A model generated the notes under the pieces. It made no database searches, was not told the origin of the DNA, and worked only from the letters and a program-made list of their open reading frames with translations. Position numbers and translations under genes: made by a program. Positions 1 to 11,000 of a DNA stretch of 64,000 nt are shown one piece after another. This DNA comes from Closterium sp. NIES-65 (Eukaryota; Streptophyta; Zygnematophyceae; Desmidiales; Closteriaceae): the NCBI GenBank assembly GCA_948144175.1, contig CANXME010002181.1, forward strand, positions 1,984,001 through 2,048,000, in the 5' to 3' direction. The first letter of the stretch is position 1. Each line of letters begins with the position of its first letter.

Positions 1-750
1 CCGACTTCGTGGTCGGGCGTAGGGTGCAGCCGACCTGCAGCAGTGGGCGAGTTGGTCGACGAGGTTAGTCGACCTGCACGGGGAGCCACTGCATGGGCGC
101 CGACTTCACGAGGGCGCCAACTTCTTCTGGTCGACCCGGGACGTCGATCAGACCTTCTGGTCAACCTGGGACGTCGACCAGACCTTCTGGTCGACCCGGG
201 ACGTCGACCAGACCATCCTGGTCGACCTGGGAATTTGACCAGCCCTTTTGGTCGACCTGGGACGTCGACCAGACCTTCTGGTCGACCAAGAGTGACGTCG
301 ACTTGGAGCTGGTCGACCAGGGAGTAGTGGTCGACCTGGGGAGGTCGACTGGGGGTGGTCGTCGACTTGGGAGGTCGACGGGCACGCGCAGGAGCAGCTG
401 GTCGACCTGGTTGCCCGGTCAACCATGCTACTTGGGTGACGAGGGTCTGCGAAGGCACGCGAAGGTCGCCCAGGCGAAGTTGGCGAGCCTGACCTCGGTG
501 GTGGTATCTCGAGGTCGTCGTGGCGGATCAGAGGCAGTCGTCAGCGCGAGGTTGACGTGGTGTGTGCGCTGTGCAGGTGACGGGACTCTGCGCACACCTG
601 CGAAGCGGGTGCGCTGCTGTTCTGCGTGAGCAACGCTGGCATGCCGTCAACCTGCGATGTTGGCACGCCGTCGACCTTGCACTGCTGGAGCGCGGTCGAC
701 CAAGTCGTGCTGGAACGCGGTCGACCAAGCTGCGCTGGCAGTTGGCCGAC
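1..750 (+). mobile_element. Copia-2 type LTR (right part), GTCGACC-rich, copy 1
   Basis: This is identical to the stretch that follows the Copia-2 pol remnant at 32757-33506, where an LTR begins at 32712. The window starts inside that LTR. It is packed with GTCGAC palindromes and GGTCGACC variants. The GC-rich character stops near 750, where the sequence becomes ordinary and AT-richer. The right LTR edge is not certain: no second LTR is visible, and ends in CA near 760-900 are only candidates. Short frames here come from the repeats and are not genes. Confidence 0.55.
121..290. repeat. 30-bp GTCGACC tandem repeat inside the LTR, copy 1
   Basis: Five to six imperfect units of about 30 bp carry the pattern CTTCTGGTCGACC, GGGACGTCGACC, AGAC. 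GTCGAC is a palindrome, and CTGGTCGACCAG also occurs, so neighbouring units can pair with themselves. The same array is at 32877-33046. Confidence 0.8.
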
Positions 751-1106
751 CTGAATGCTAGCTCTTATGTAGTCTTGTATTGCCAACTTCATTGTATCAT
801 TGTTGTCAACCTTTTCTTAGTGAAACTCTTGCCAAATTACCCCGTGAACTAGCAAGCAGTGTATGCACTAGGAAAACGACTAAGGACCAACTAACACAGA
901 GATCACACGAGCACCCGTGCCTAGTCAGTAGTCTGGCTCCCGTTGTATTAGTTATCTCCGCAGGCGCAACATACCGACCTTGGTCATGCAAGTTTTAATA
1001 TATATTTCAAAAAACAAAGAGTAGGAGCTTATTCTGAGCTTTATAACTGTCTTAGTCTTGCTGACTCCCCAACCCTCAACTCCGTGAAAACCCATTTAAT
1101 CCAACT

Positions 1107-1330
1107 CCTGAAACATACGAAGGAACTATCTCAAGTCCCCATGTTACTCAATGGCTAGCAGCCGTCATTGCGGAATGTGAGACTTTCACACGCACTAACT
1201 CAGACAGCAATGTTTCACCTTTTTGTCTGGGGTCAACATTGTTCATAGCAAGTGGGTGTTCCGCGTTAAACAACTACCCGGTGAATTGCCAGTCTTCAAA
1301 GCCCGATACTGTGCAAGGGTTTCACTCAGA
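1107..1330 (+). pseudogene. Fossil Ty1/copia reverse transcriptase fragment, copy 1
   Basis: Frame 1107 reads PETYEGTISSPHVTQWLAA, like the stretch before the copia reverse transcriptase core (family pattern: P-x-T-Y-x-E-A followed by SP-x-x-x-x-W-x-x-A-M-x-x-E). Frame 1241 reads KWVFRVKQLPGELPVFKARY, matching the conserved KWVF(R/K)VK...FKAR(Y/L)VA(R/K)GF block. The two parts are in different frames (spacing 134 bases), so at least one frameshift separates them. No YVDD block, protease or LTR is seen nearby. I read it as a short, old, decayed insertion on the + strand, older than and unrelated to the better preserved Copia-1 and Copia-2. Confidence 0.7.
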
Positions 1331-2839
1331 GACTAGTTGTGCTATTGGACGAGATGGCTGTGTCCAATGCCAGGTCCACACATATGAGGCTAGCAGTTTG
1401 ACACCTTCGTTCGTGCAGACTGGTGGGCAACCTGCCTCAGGGCCTGGCTTGGTCCAACGCCAGCCCTTGTTCATGCCCAACATACATCCTCATTCTCAAA
1501 TCGGTTTGCCTTGGTGTCACCACATGTAGGAACTCTCAGTTGAGCACATCTACTCTGCCGTGTATGCTGATGTCCCTATTCCCTTGACGATACTCACAGA
1601 AGAGTGAGGTTGATGAGATTGCCGATGGTGGATGGAATAGACCCACTCAGAGCGTTGTTTTCCATACGTCTGAAAAAACAAAGTGAGAACGGCTTTATTT
1701 AGTGAGAAACAGGCATGATTACTAGAAAAAATAAAAAGATGAAAGTAGCCAAAAACACGTTCCCACTATCTCAAATAAAAGTTTTGTTTCTCAATAATCA
1801 CCTAGACAGATTTGAAACAGCAAATTTTGAGACTTGACGGATGGAACAGATACATTCAAACTGTTGCTATCATTCACATCAGGGCACCACACTATTGTTA
1901 CAAGAAACAGCAGAAAACAAAAGATAGGAGAGGGCCGAACGGCGTCATTAAGGGAAGGTCATCATAGGAGAAAGACATGCTAGATTACGATCGTTTCACG
2001 ATCTGTCCATTCTACTAGGTAACTTTTGGTGTGATTGCAGCATGAAAAATCTTTCTACACTTCAGCGTTGACCCTCCAACAATAGCCAAGGCGATATTTG
2101 AAATGTATAGAACTTTACGGGAATGGGCTCTATTCCCAGTCTTACGCAAACATGCAAACATGTTCATATACGATTTTTAGAGCAATTTTCACTAACTTCA
2201 ATTAGGGTTTTCCAACTTCTTAAAATGTATGACGACACTTTTTCCAATACAACTTCTTCTCTCTCTAGCCATGGCTGCAAGCCTTGTGTTATAAAGGTAT
2301 ACAGAGCCTAGTCCTAGGCAATTTCTCATTTTCTACATCTCTTCGTAAAGTTTAGGACCTTAGGCCTAAGGGGCATGTCAGCACATGGAGGCTTGAATTG
2401 GTCTGGCTCATATTCTGCTTATGGAGGTTGTGTACTCTGTGGCACAATAACACGACCTAAGATGGTCACGTTTAAAGCCCGATCCATGAAAATCTAGCTG
2501 ATTGGGTGCGGTGACCTCAGAGTCGTACGGGCCATGCCCATCAGGTTGGCATGAGCAGAGTACCCTGCCCTGATTGTTATTTTAAGGTTCAGGTTGGTTC
2601 GTTCTTTGATACAAGAATCGCATCAACGTATTTTGGCTCAATATGACTTTAGTTCTCGTTGAAACTTCTCAGCACTAACAAACGTTGAGCTCCAATCCGC
2701 ACAGCCTATCCCCTAACCCTCCTCCCAGCAACCACGATTCGTCATGTTTTGCTTATGTGTAGCTTTTATGTTGATACAGCTCTCATTAAATTCTTGTTTG
2801 TGCTGGCAGATATCTAATTCCTTCCATGACCGAGTGCAA
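1331..2839. other. No recognisable gene, copy 1
   Basis: The base composition is ordinary with many stops in all frames. I see no RNA gene, terminal repeat or conserved coding block. The longest frames (about 60-95 codons) show no domain pattern. Confidence 0.6.
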
Positions 2840-4480
2840 ATATATTCCCTCCTCCCCTCCCCCTTCCCCCCGGCTTTGCACCTGCTTCTCTCCTACACCC
2901 ACGTACGTCTGTACTATCGATGCACTGCACGGACTCGCTCCCCAGAGCAAGGGCGACTTTTAAGTCGACTCAAAACTCGTCTCAACCCCACAGCAGGGGC
3001 GCACTGCTCACCAAGGGCCAAAATTTTATCCCCTCCCCTCCCATACCATCCCTTCCCCCGCCCGTCTTCCCCAACCAGCTCCGCACCTGCTTCTCCAACA
3101 CCGACTTCTGCCCTCCCTCCGACTCACGCCCTAACAACACCATTCCCCACATCCCTCGCATATGTGCTGGTTATCCTTTCTTGCGGCAGACGTGCGTGAG
3201 AGGCCAGCAAAGCTGGTTGAGGCTGACGGGTGTCCCGTTGGGACTTTTTAGGAGGGACGAGCAGAGGGAGAAGGAGGTGGGTTCAGAGTGGGTAGTGGGA
3301 ATGTGGGATGAAGCGGGATGGACTTTCTACAACATCCGATCTCCTCTGCACCCCCCTTCGCCATCACTCACTGGCACTGCCTCTCTTTCACCCACCTCAC
3401 TGCCCTTTCCCTCTGTCTCATCTGCGCCTTCTTCAGAGGCACCTCACCTCCCACATTCTCTCGCCACGTTTCAGCACAGATTCAGTTTTACATCGCCATT
3501 TCTCTGATATCCACCTCCACTTCCATCCCCTATACCAGCGTCTGCCTCGCTGCGTGGACTTGGCCCCCCATAGCACGGACGCACTACTCACTCCTTTCCC
3601 CATACCCTCTTCCTCCCCTCTCCTTCTCCTCCACTTTCCCCCCAGTTCCGCACTCCTACACCAACGTCTGCCCCACAAATATGTGCCTCCACGGTGGTGG
3701 CTCATTGCGATCACCATGCAGTGTTCTTTCCTCTTCCCTTTCCACCTCCTGTCTTACCACCAGCTCCGCTCGACACCTGCTTCTCCTGCACTGGCTTCTG
3801 CCTCTATCGACACCGTCTCCCACTTCCCTCTCATAAGGAACTGTGCTGTTTACCCTTTCCCCCCTCTCCCATGCACCCCCCCCCCTCTCCACCCTCCGCT
3901 CCCCCCTTCAGCTCGGCACCTGCTTCTCCCGCACCAACTTGTGCTTCACCGACTCCCACTCCTATGGCGAGGTACAATATGCTGACGTGGAGGTGCGAGG
4001 GAGGCTGCAGGCGAAGCAGGGCGAGGCAGGGCTGCTGGGTGCCCCGTGGCGGTTTTTGAGGGCAGACGAGCGTAGGGGCGAGCAGAGGAAGAAGGAGGTG
4101 GGAGAAGAGAAGGTGGTGAGGGGGACGTCGGTCTATCATGGTTCACCAATAGGTCACTAGTAGCGAGGCTGCTGGGTGCCGGCAGTTTTCTTTCTCAAGG
4201 ACGAGCAGTGGGAGAAGGAGGTGTATCGTGGGTTGCTTATGGATCATTAGCAGCTCACTCTCAGGTCAGTCAGGTGACTTTCAGGTGGTTGAGCTGTGTT
4301 TGAGGTGGATCCAGGAGAGGCTAAATGCCATGGTGGTGTTCTCAAGGTCTCTCCATCTTTGCTTCATGCCCTGCGATTGCCTTGTATCTGAGTGTCCTGC
4401 ACTTGCAACTTCAACGTCGCCTCCCCCATCCCCTTCCCCATCCACATCCCCATTAATACCCCCCCCTCCCCAGGTGCATT
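2840..4480. repeat. CT-rich degenerate repeat field, copy 1
   Basis: A long pyrimidine-rich field on the + strand with runs such as CCCCTCCCC. Imperfect long-period repeats stand out. A block reading QLRTCFSNTDFC (near 3079) recurs as QLGTCFSRTNLC near 3909, and in partial form near 3768. A purine block GACGAGCAG..GAGAAGGAGGTG recurs near 3257, 4076 and 4201. These look like decayed copies of one unit, perhaps once coding. The overlapping open frames (up to 225 codons) exist mainly because the field is poor in A and therefore poor in stops. I do not assign a gene. Short CATCACAG and CCATCATCTCATT repeats follow at about 4675-4745. Confidence 0.6.
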
Positions 4481-4857
4481 AGTGCAGCACCCACCTACCT
4501 GTCTCTCTACCTCTGGCCTCCCTCCCCCCTAATCCACACCCACCAGGGTGTGCATAGTGGTCAGTAACCTGCCTCTACCGAATCAGGTCTGTGCTCTCAG
4601 TTGTCGCCTGGCTTGCCACCCCTGCAATGTGGAGAAGCCTTTTCCTTGATCTCACAACCCCTTATTCGCCTCACCACAGCATCACAGCATCACAGCATCG
4701 CCCCATCATCTCATTCCCCATCATCTCATTACCCCATCATACCCCACCATGACCGTGCATTGCCTTCGGCCCTCACTGCAATGGTTGGTGTGAGGAGCTA
4801 TGGTGTGCACATCTCCTCATTCCCTTCTTCTCCATCATTCCCTCACGCTTCGCCAAG

Positions 4858-7533
4858 CCATCAATTTCGACTGCCGACGTCAACAATTCTCCCCGCACGG
4901 CTGACCATCCGCGACCACGCCTTACCGTGAATCTGGCCGAGCTCATTGAAGGGCTGTACGATGATGCCATCGACAAGTTCAAGAGTCAATGGCAGGCGCG
5001 GTTTCCGTGGCTGCAAATCACAAAAACCACCTCAGGCTTGCCTGCCTTCAAGTGTACTGTGTGTGCAGCTTATGCAGGCGACGGAGGCAAGTGCGGGAGA
5101 CGCGGCAAAGGAGCCACGGACTTGCAGACCCAGTCGTTCCGTAAACACGCGGGCACGGCGAAGCACAAGCTGGCGATGGCGAGACAAACAGCAGTGCAGG
5201 AGTGCGGAGCGAGGCAGCCGCAGATCGACCAACATCGCGGCACCACGGACGGAGAGCAGTCGCGCGTCGTCGCCCTTCTCGACTCCCTGCTGTTCATCAG
5301 CAGGTCCGATGCGCTGATGGGGATGTGGGTGAAGCTTGTCCGTTACCTGGCGGAGAAGGGCGTGCCTGGCTTCCCGAAGAAGGGCTATGGCACCTACTAT
5401 ACCACGTAAGTGCAATTGCCGGATGTTATTTGGTGCAATTTCCTGATCCTGTTTGACGCCTTTCCTGTCTGTTTGATCCTGGAGTTAATGTGCAAACTGC
5501 TGTCACTGCATGCAGATACGGTTTCGGGGAGCTGACGCAAGCGACTGCGACATGGCTGCAGACCACGCAGCTGGAACACGTTCTGGCGTCGCCCTTCGTC
5601 GGCATCGCAATCGACGAGAGCACGGATAGGTGCAGCGGGAAGCACCTGATCCTCTTCATCTCGTTCATCCGTGACTACAAGCTGGTCACGGAGTTCATGG
5701 CTCTTCTTACCGTGGAGAAGGCCGATGCAGCTTCCCTCCTCAGCGTTCTGTTGTCACACCTGCAGGCTGTCGGAGTCGACCTTCAGCGCATTACGGGGAT
5801 CAGCACCGACGGTGCCAATGTCATGATGGGCAGCAGGTCCGGCCTCACCACACGCCTCCGACTCCGCATCCCCCATCTCGTGTCTTCTCACTGTATCGCG
5901 CACAGGTATGTGTGGTTGTTTGTGGTTTTCAGTTGTGTTTACCGTCTTTACGAGTGCTTCTTTATCCATGTACTAATGATGTTTACCATCTTGTGTTCAG
6001 GGAGGCCCTCGCGGCCAAAACGGCGGCCGAGAAGGTTCCAGCCTTCAATGTCATCGACTCGGTGATTCGCACCGTGGCAGAGTATCTCGGCCGTTCGGGA
6101 CCGTGGCATCAACGGTTCATGGGGCTCCAGGAAGTCTTCGCGTCAACCTCTCTTGAGCTCCAGGGCATTCATTCCATCCGGTGGCTTTCGCGTGGCGACG
6201 CAGTGCTCAGGCTTGTCGCGGTGCTGCCGGCACTCATTGTGATGCTCAAGGAGTGGGACGCGGACCTCTATGCTCTGGTTACGAGCTACAGGTTTCATTT
6301 CCTGCTCTTCTTTATTGCAGATGTGCTTGAGCAGCTCAACATCCTGAACCGGGTGTTCCAGCAGAAGGAGGTGAGTTTGCCTGTAGCTGAGTGTTGATGT
6401 TGTGATGTATGTTTGTTATCTTTTAACAACCACTAATTATAGTGTTTTTGTTTTCTGTCCAGCTTGACTATGCCGGCGTGGCTGCCCAGATCAAGCGCAC
6501 AACCTCCCACATCGAGAGCCGCTACGTTGATTGCGGCGACGACTTCGGTGGCGGGGTGAGCGAGCGGCTGTCCCCCTTCATCGCGCGCTATGGGGCACCT
6601 CGAAACCGGGAGGTGACAGTTGAAGGCATTGACTCGGACGGCCGCCCAGCACACTTCACATTCGAGCTGCATGAGGACAAGGTGGAGGGCTTCGAAGGGC
6701 CTGGGAGCCATGACGACTGCGTGGCGCTCTGCACGGAGTTCGCGGAGGTGATTGTTCACCAACTCGAGCATCGCCTAGGTGACCTGGATGGGATGTCCGG
6801 CGTGAAGCTGTTCCTGCCGGACGAGTACCCGCTAGATCGAGCCGAGAGGAAACGGCGGTGCCTTCAGTGGCTTCAGTCGCTGGTCACCTTGTTCAAGGCC
6901 GACCTGACGGAGGAGATCGTGCCAGGTAAGCCTTATCATCCTGCATCTTATGCTCTGCGTCTGTACTGTGCGATGCATGCTTCCTTGTATGTGTTTAATC
7001 TTCCCGCTCTGTTTGTTTACTCATTGCAATCTGCCGTTCACCCAATCCCGCCAGGAGTCAACAAGCGCCGTGCAGAGAAGGAGCTGCGCATGTTTACATC
7101 AGTGCTTGCAGCCTCTACCAAGGGTGAGCGCAGTTTCCACGCGGGCCTCACAGCAATGCTCAAGACGCTGGACTGGCGGGACAACTACCCCAACCTCGTT
7201 CATCTGTGGGTGGCGGTAGCTGTCCTGCCGCTGAGCACCGTGGAGTGCGAGCGGGGGTTCTCGAGGCAGAACATTATCAAGTCGTGGAAGAGAGGCGTCC
7301 TGAAGGATGCTCGGCTGGGCGACCTCATGTGCATGAGCCTCATGGACTACGAACCCAAGTGGGATGAGATCCTGACGATCTGGAGGGCCTACAAGAAGCG
7401 CAAGCCCCACAGCAACGCTTGTATCCCGCCTGCAGGAAAGCAGCAGAAGGAGGCCTTGGAGGCAGAGGAGGTGATGGAAGTAGAAGACGTAGAGCAGGAT
7501 GATGAGGCATCCGATGATGATGATGGATTTTGA
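4858..7533 (+). CDS. hAT-superfamily transposase-like protein, five recognised exons, copy 1
   Basis: Exons read as 4858-5405, 5516-5905, 6001-6370, 6463-6925 and 7055-7533 (TGA). All introns are GT-AG, of 110, 95, 92 and 129 bp, and the phases fit, giving 749 codons. A zinc-finger-like block is at residues 66-103 (C66-x2-C69, H97-x5-H103). Catalytic-type aspartates are in IAIDESTD (D216) and STDGANVMMG (D281), followed by HCIAHR. The C-terminal hAT dimerisation block reads STVECERGFSRQNIIKS. The protein ends in an acidic tail. The family cuts and pastes DNA, and some members are domesticated. There is no ATG at the left end: the frame is open back to a TGA at 4750, and a strong pyrimidine tract ends in AG at 4856-4857, so an upstream first exon is likely. 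I found no terminal inverted repeats or target-site duplication. Confidence 0.85.
5406..5515 (+). other. Intron of the hAT-like gene, copy 1
   Basis: The donor is GTAAGT at 5406 and the acceptor TGCATGCAG ends at 5515. Splicing joins a split ACA codon (AC|A) and restores the frame into YGFGELTQ. The second intron (5906-6000) carries TACTAAT at 5971-5977, close to an ideal branch site. Confidence 0.8.
6926..7054 (+). other. Stop-free intron of 129 bp in the hAT-like gene, copy 1
   Basis: The donor GTAAGC is at 6926 and the acceptor CCGCCAG ends at 7054. The length is a multiple of three with no stop in frame, so an unspliced message would add 43 residues without breaking the protein. The intron translation (Tyr-, Leu- and Cys-rich, with no charged core) does not look like the flanking protein, which favours splicing. 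Confidence 0.65.
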
Positions 7534-7826
7534 TGAGTAGTAGCCTAGAGTAGATAGGATAGGATATGACCTCTGTAGCTGCTAGTTTTGACTCTTGACT
7601 GTTATGTGCCAGCAGTAGTATGTATGTACTATGTAGTGTAGGCCAGCTGTGCGTAGTACAACACCTCAGACTCTGGTATGTGCTGGACTCTGAAGGCGTC
7701 AGACTTTTTTTATAGGTTGCTCTGAAGTTTCAGCCTTTTTTCTAAACAAACTCTGACCAAAACAGACTAACAGAGTGTACCAACTCTGACCAATCAGACA
7801 GGGAAAAAACGAATCTGAGGGCCTGG
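7534..7826. other. 3' flank of the hAT-like gene, copy 1
   Basis: No open frame and no clear polyadenylation signal. Several copies of the words ACTCTGA and CTCTGACC occur between 7670 and 7800. No terminal inverted repeat matching the upstream side was found. Confidence 0.5.
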
Positions 7827-8010
7827 TGCAAGGCAAGCAATAACAGAGATCACACAACCGAGAAACAACTACCGTCTGTGCAAGCAATAACAGAGATCAC
7901 ACTACCGTACCAAGAAACAAAAAAGGTCGATGCAAGGCAAGCAAGAACAGAGATAACACTACCAAGAAGAAAAGGAAAAGTCGGTGCAAGGCATGCAAGA
8001 TGAGAGACCA
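7827..8010. repeat. 53-bp tandem repeat, four units, copy 1
   Basis: Units begin with TGCAAG at about 7828, 7879, 7931 and 7985 (spacing 52-54). They share GCAAGCAATAACAGAGATC and ACACTACC with small changes. The array abuts the large minisatellite that starts 35 bp further on. Confidence 0.75.
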
Positions 8011-8044
8011 CACTACAAGTCCCAGAACAGTCCCATCCACTCAT

Positions 8045-11000
8045 TCACCTCCCCTGGCAGCAGCTTCACTCCCCTGGCAGCAGCTTCACTCCCCTGCCAG
8101 CAGCTTCACTCCCCTGGCAGCAGCTTCACTCCCCTGGCAGCAGCTTCACTCCCCTGGCAGCAGCTTCACTCCCCTGCCAGCAGCTTCACTCCCCTGGCAG
8201 CAGCTTCACTCCCCTGGCAGCAGCTTCACTCCCCTGGCAGCAGCTTCACTCCCCTGCCAGCAGCTTCACTCCCCTGGCAGCAGCTTCACTCCCCTGGCAG
8301 CAGCTTCACTCCCCTGGCAGCAGCTTCACTCCCCTGCCAGCAGCTTCACTCCCCTGGCAGCAGCTTCACTCCCCTGGCAGCAGCTTCACTCCCCTGCCAG
8401 CAGCTTCACTCCCCTGCCAGCAGCACTCCCCTGGCAGCAGCTTCACTCCCCTGGCAGCAGCTTCACTCCCCTGGCAGCAGCTTCACTCCCCTGGCAGCAG
8501 CTTCACTCCCCTGGCAGCAGCTTCACTCCCCTGGCAGCAGCTTCACTCCCCTGCCAACAGCTTCACTCCCCTGGCAGCAGCTTCACTCCCCTGCCAGCAG
8601 CTTCACTCCCCTGGCAGCAGCTTCACTCCCCTGGCAGCAGCTTCACTCCCCTGCCAGCAGCTTCACTCCCCTGGCAGCAGCTTCACTCCCCTGGCAGCAG
8701 CTTCACTCCCCGGGCAGCAGCTTCACTCCCCTGGCAACAGCTTCACTCCCCTGGTAGCAGCTTCACTCCCCTGGCAGCAGCTTCACTCCCCTGGCAGCAG
8801 CTTCACTCCCCTGGCAGCAGCTTCACTCCCCTGGCAGCAGCTTCACTCCCCTGGCAGCAGCTTCACTCCCCTGGCAGAAGCTTCACTCCCCTGGCAGCAG
8901 CTTCACTCCCCTGCCAGCAGCTTCACTCCCCTGCCAGCAGCTTCACTCCCCTGGCAGCAGCTTCACTCCCCTGCCAGCAGCTTCACTCCCCTGGCAGCAG
9001 CTTCACTCCCCTGGCAGCAGCTTCACTCCCCTGCCAGCAGCTTCACTCCCCTGCCAGCAGCTTCACTCCCCTGGCAGCAGCTTCACTCCCCTGGCAGCAG
9101 CTTCACTACCCTGCCAGCAGCTTCACTGCCCTGCCAGCAGCTTCACTCCCCTGCCAGCAGCTTCACTCCCTTGGCAGCAGCTTCACTCCCCTAGCAGCAG
9201 CTTCACTCCCCTGGCAGCAGCTTCACTCTCCTGGCAGCAGCTTCACTCCCCTGGCAGCAGCTTCACTCCCCTGGCAGCAGCTTCACTCCCCTGCCAGCAG
9301 CTTCACTCCCCTGGCAGCAGCTTCACTCCCCTGGCAGCAGCTTCACTCCCCTGGCAGCAGCTTCACTCCCCTGGCAGCAGCTTCACTCCCCTGCCAGCAG
9401 CTTCACTCCCCTGCCAGCAGCTTAACTCCCCTGGCAGCAGCTTCACTCCCCTGCCAGCAGCTTCACTCCCCTGCCAGCAGCTTCACTCCCCTGCCAGCAG
9501 CTTCACTCCCCTGGCAGCAGCTTCCCTCCCCTGGCAGCAGCTTCCCTCCCCTGGCAGCAGCTTCACTCCCCTGGCAGCAGCTTCACTCCCCTGGCAGCAG
9601 CTTCACTCCCCTGCCAGCAGCTTCACTCCCCTGCCAGCAGCTTCACTCCCCTGGCAGCAGCTTCACTCCCCTGGCAGCAGCTTCACTCCCCTGGCAGCAG
9701 CTTCACTCCCCTGGCAGCAGCTTCACTCCCTTAGCAGCAGCTTCACTCCCCTGGCAGCAGCTTCACTCCCCTGGCAGCAGCTTCACTCCCCTGGCAGCAG
9801 CTTCATTCCCCTGCCAGCAGCTTCACTCCCCTGGCAGCAGCTTCACTCCCCTGGCAGCAGCTTCACTCCCCTGGCAGCAGCTTCACTCCCCTGGCAACAG
9901 CTTCACTCCCCTGCCAGCAGCCTCACTCCCCTGCCAGCAGCTTCACTCCCCTGCCAGCAGCCTCACTCCCCTGCCAGCAGCTTCACTCCCCTGCCAGCAG
10001 CTTCACTCCCCTGGCAGCAGCTTCACTCCCCTGGCAGCAGCTTCACTCCCCTGCCAGCAGTTTCACTCCCCTGCCAGCAGCTTCACTCCCCTGCCAGCAG
10101 CTGCACTCCCCTGGCAGCAGCTTCACTCCCCTGGCAGCAGCTTCACTCCCCTGCCAGCAGCTTCACTCCCCTGGCAGCAGCTTCACTCCCCTGGCAGCAG
10201 CTTCACTCCCCTGCCAGCAGCTTCACTCCCCTGGCAGCAGCTTCACTCCCCTGGCAGCAGCTTCACTCCCCTGGCAGCAGCTTCACTCCCCTGCCAGCAG
10301 CTTCACTCCCCTGCCAGCAGCTTCACTCCCCTGCCAGCAGCTTCACTCCCCTGCCAGCAGCTTCACTCCCCTGGCAGCAGCTTCACTCCCCTGGCAGCAG
10401 CTTCACTCCCCTGGCAGCAGCTTCACTCCCCTGGCAGCAGCTTCACTCCCCTGCCAGCAGCTTCACTCCCCCTGCCAGCAGCTTCACTCCCCTGCCAGCA
10501 GCTTCACTCCCCTGCCAGCAGCTTCACTCCCCTGCCAGCAGCTTCACTCCACTGGCAACAGCTTCACTCCCCTGGCAGCAGCTTCACTCCCCTGGTAGCA
10601 GCTTCACTCCCCTGGCAGCAGCTTCACTTCCCTGGCAGCAGCTTCACTCCCCTGGCAGCAGCTTCACTTCCCTGGCAGCAGCTTCACTCCCCTGGCAGCA
10701 GCTTCACTCCCCTGCCAGCAGCTTCACTCCCCTGCCAGCAGCTTCACTCCCCTGGCAGCAGCTTCACTCCCCTGCCAGCAGCTTCACTCCCCTGCCAGCA
10801 GCTTCACTCCCCTGCAGCTTCACTCCCCTGCCAGCAGTTTCACTCCCCTGCCAGCAGCTTCACTCCCCTGGCAGCAGCTGCACTCCCCTGGCAGCAGCTT
10901 CACTCCCCTGGCAGCAGCTTCACTCCCCTGCCAGCAGCTTCACTCCCCTGGCAGCAGCTTCACTCCCCTGGCAGCAGCTTCACTCCCCTGGCAGCAGCTT

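Noticed and set aside
3308..3985. 225-codon frame in the CT-rich field
   Set aside because: The pyrimidine-rich strand has few stops. Overlapping frames of similar length exist in other phases, and no domain is seen.
6291..6320. 30-bp GT-AG intron in the third hAT exon
   Set aside because: Too short to splice, and the unspliced frame (TSYRFHFLLFFIADVLEQL) fits the family.
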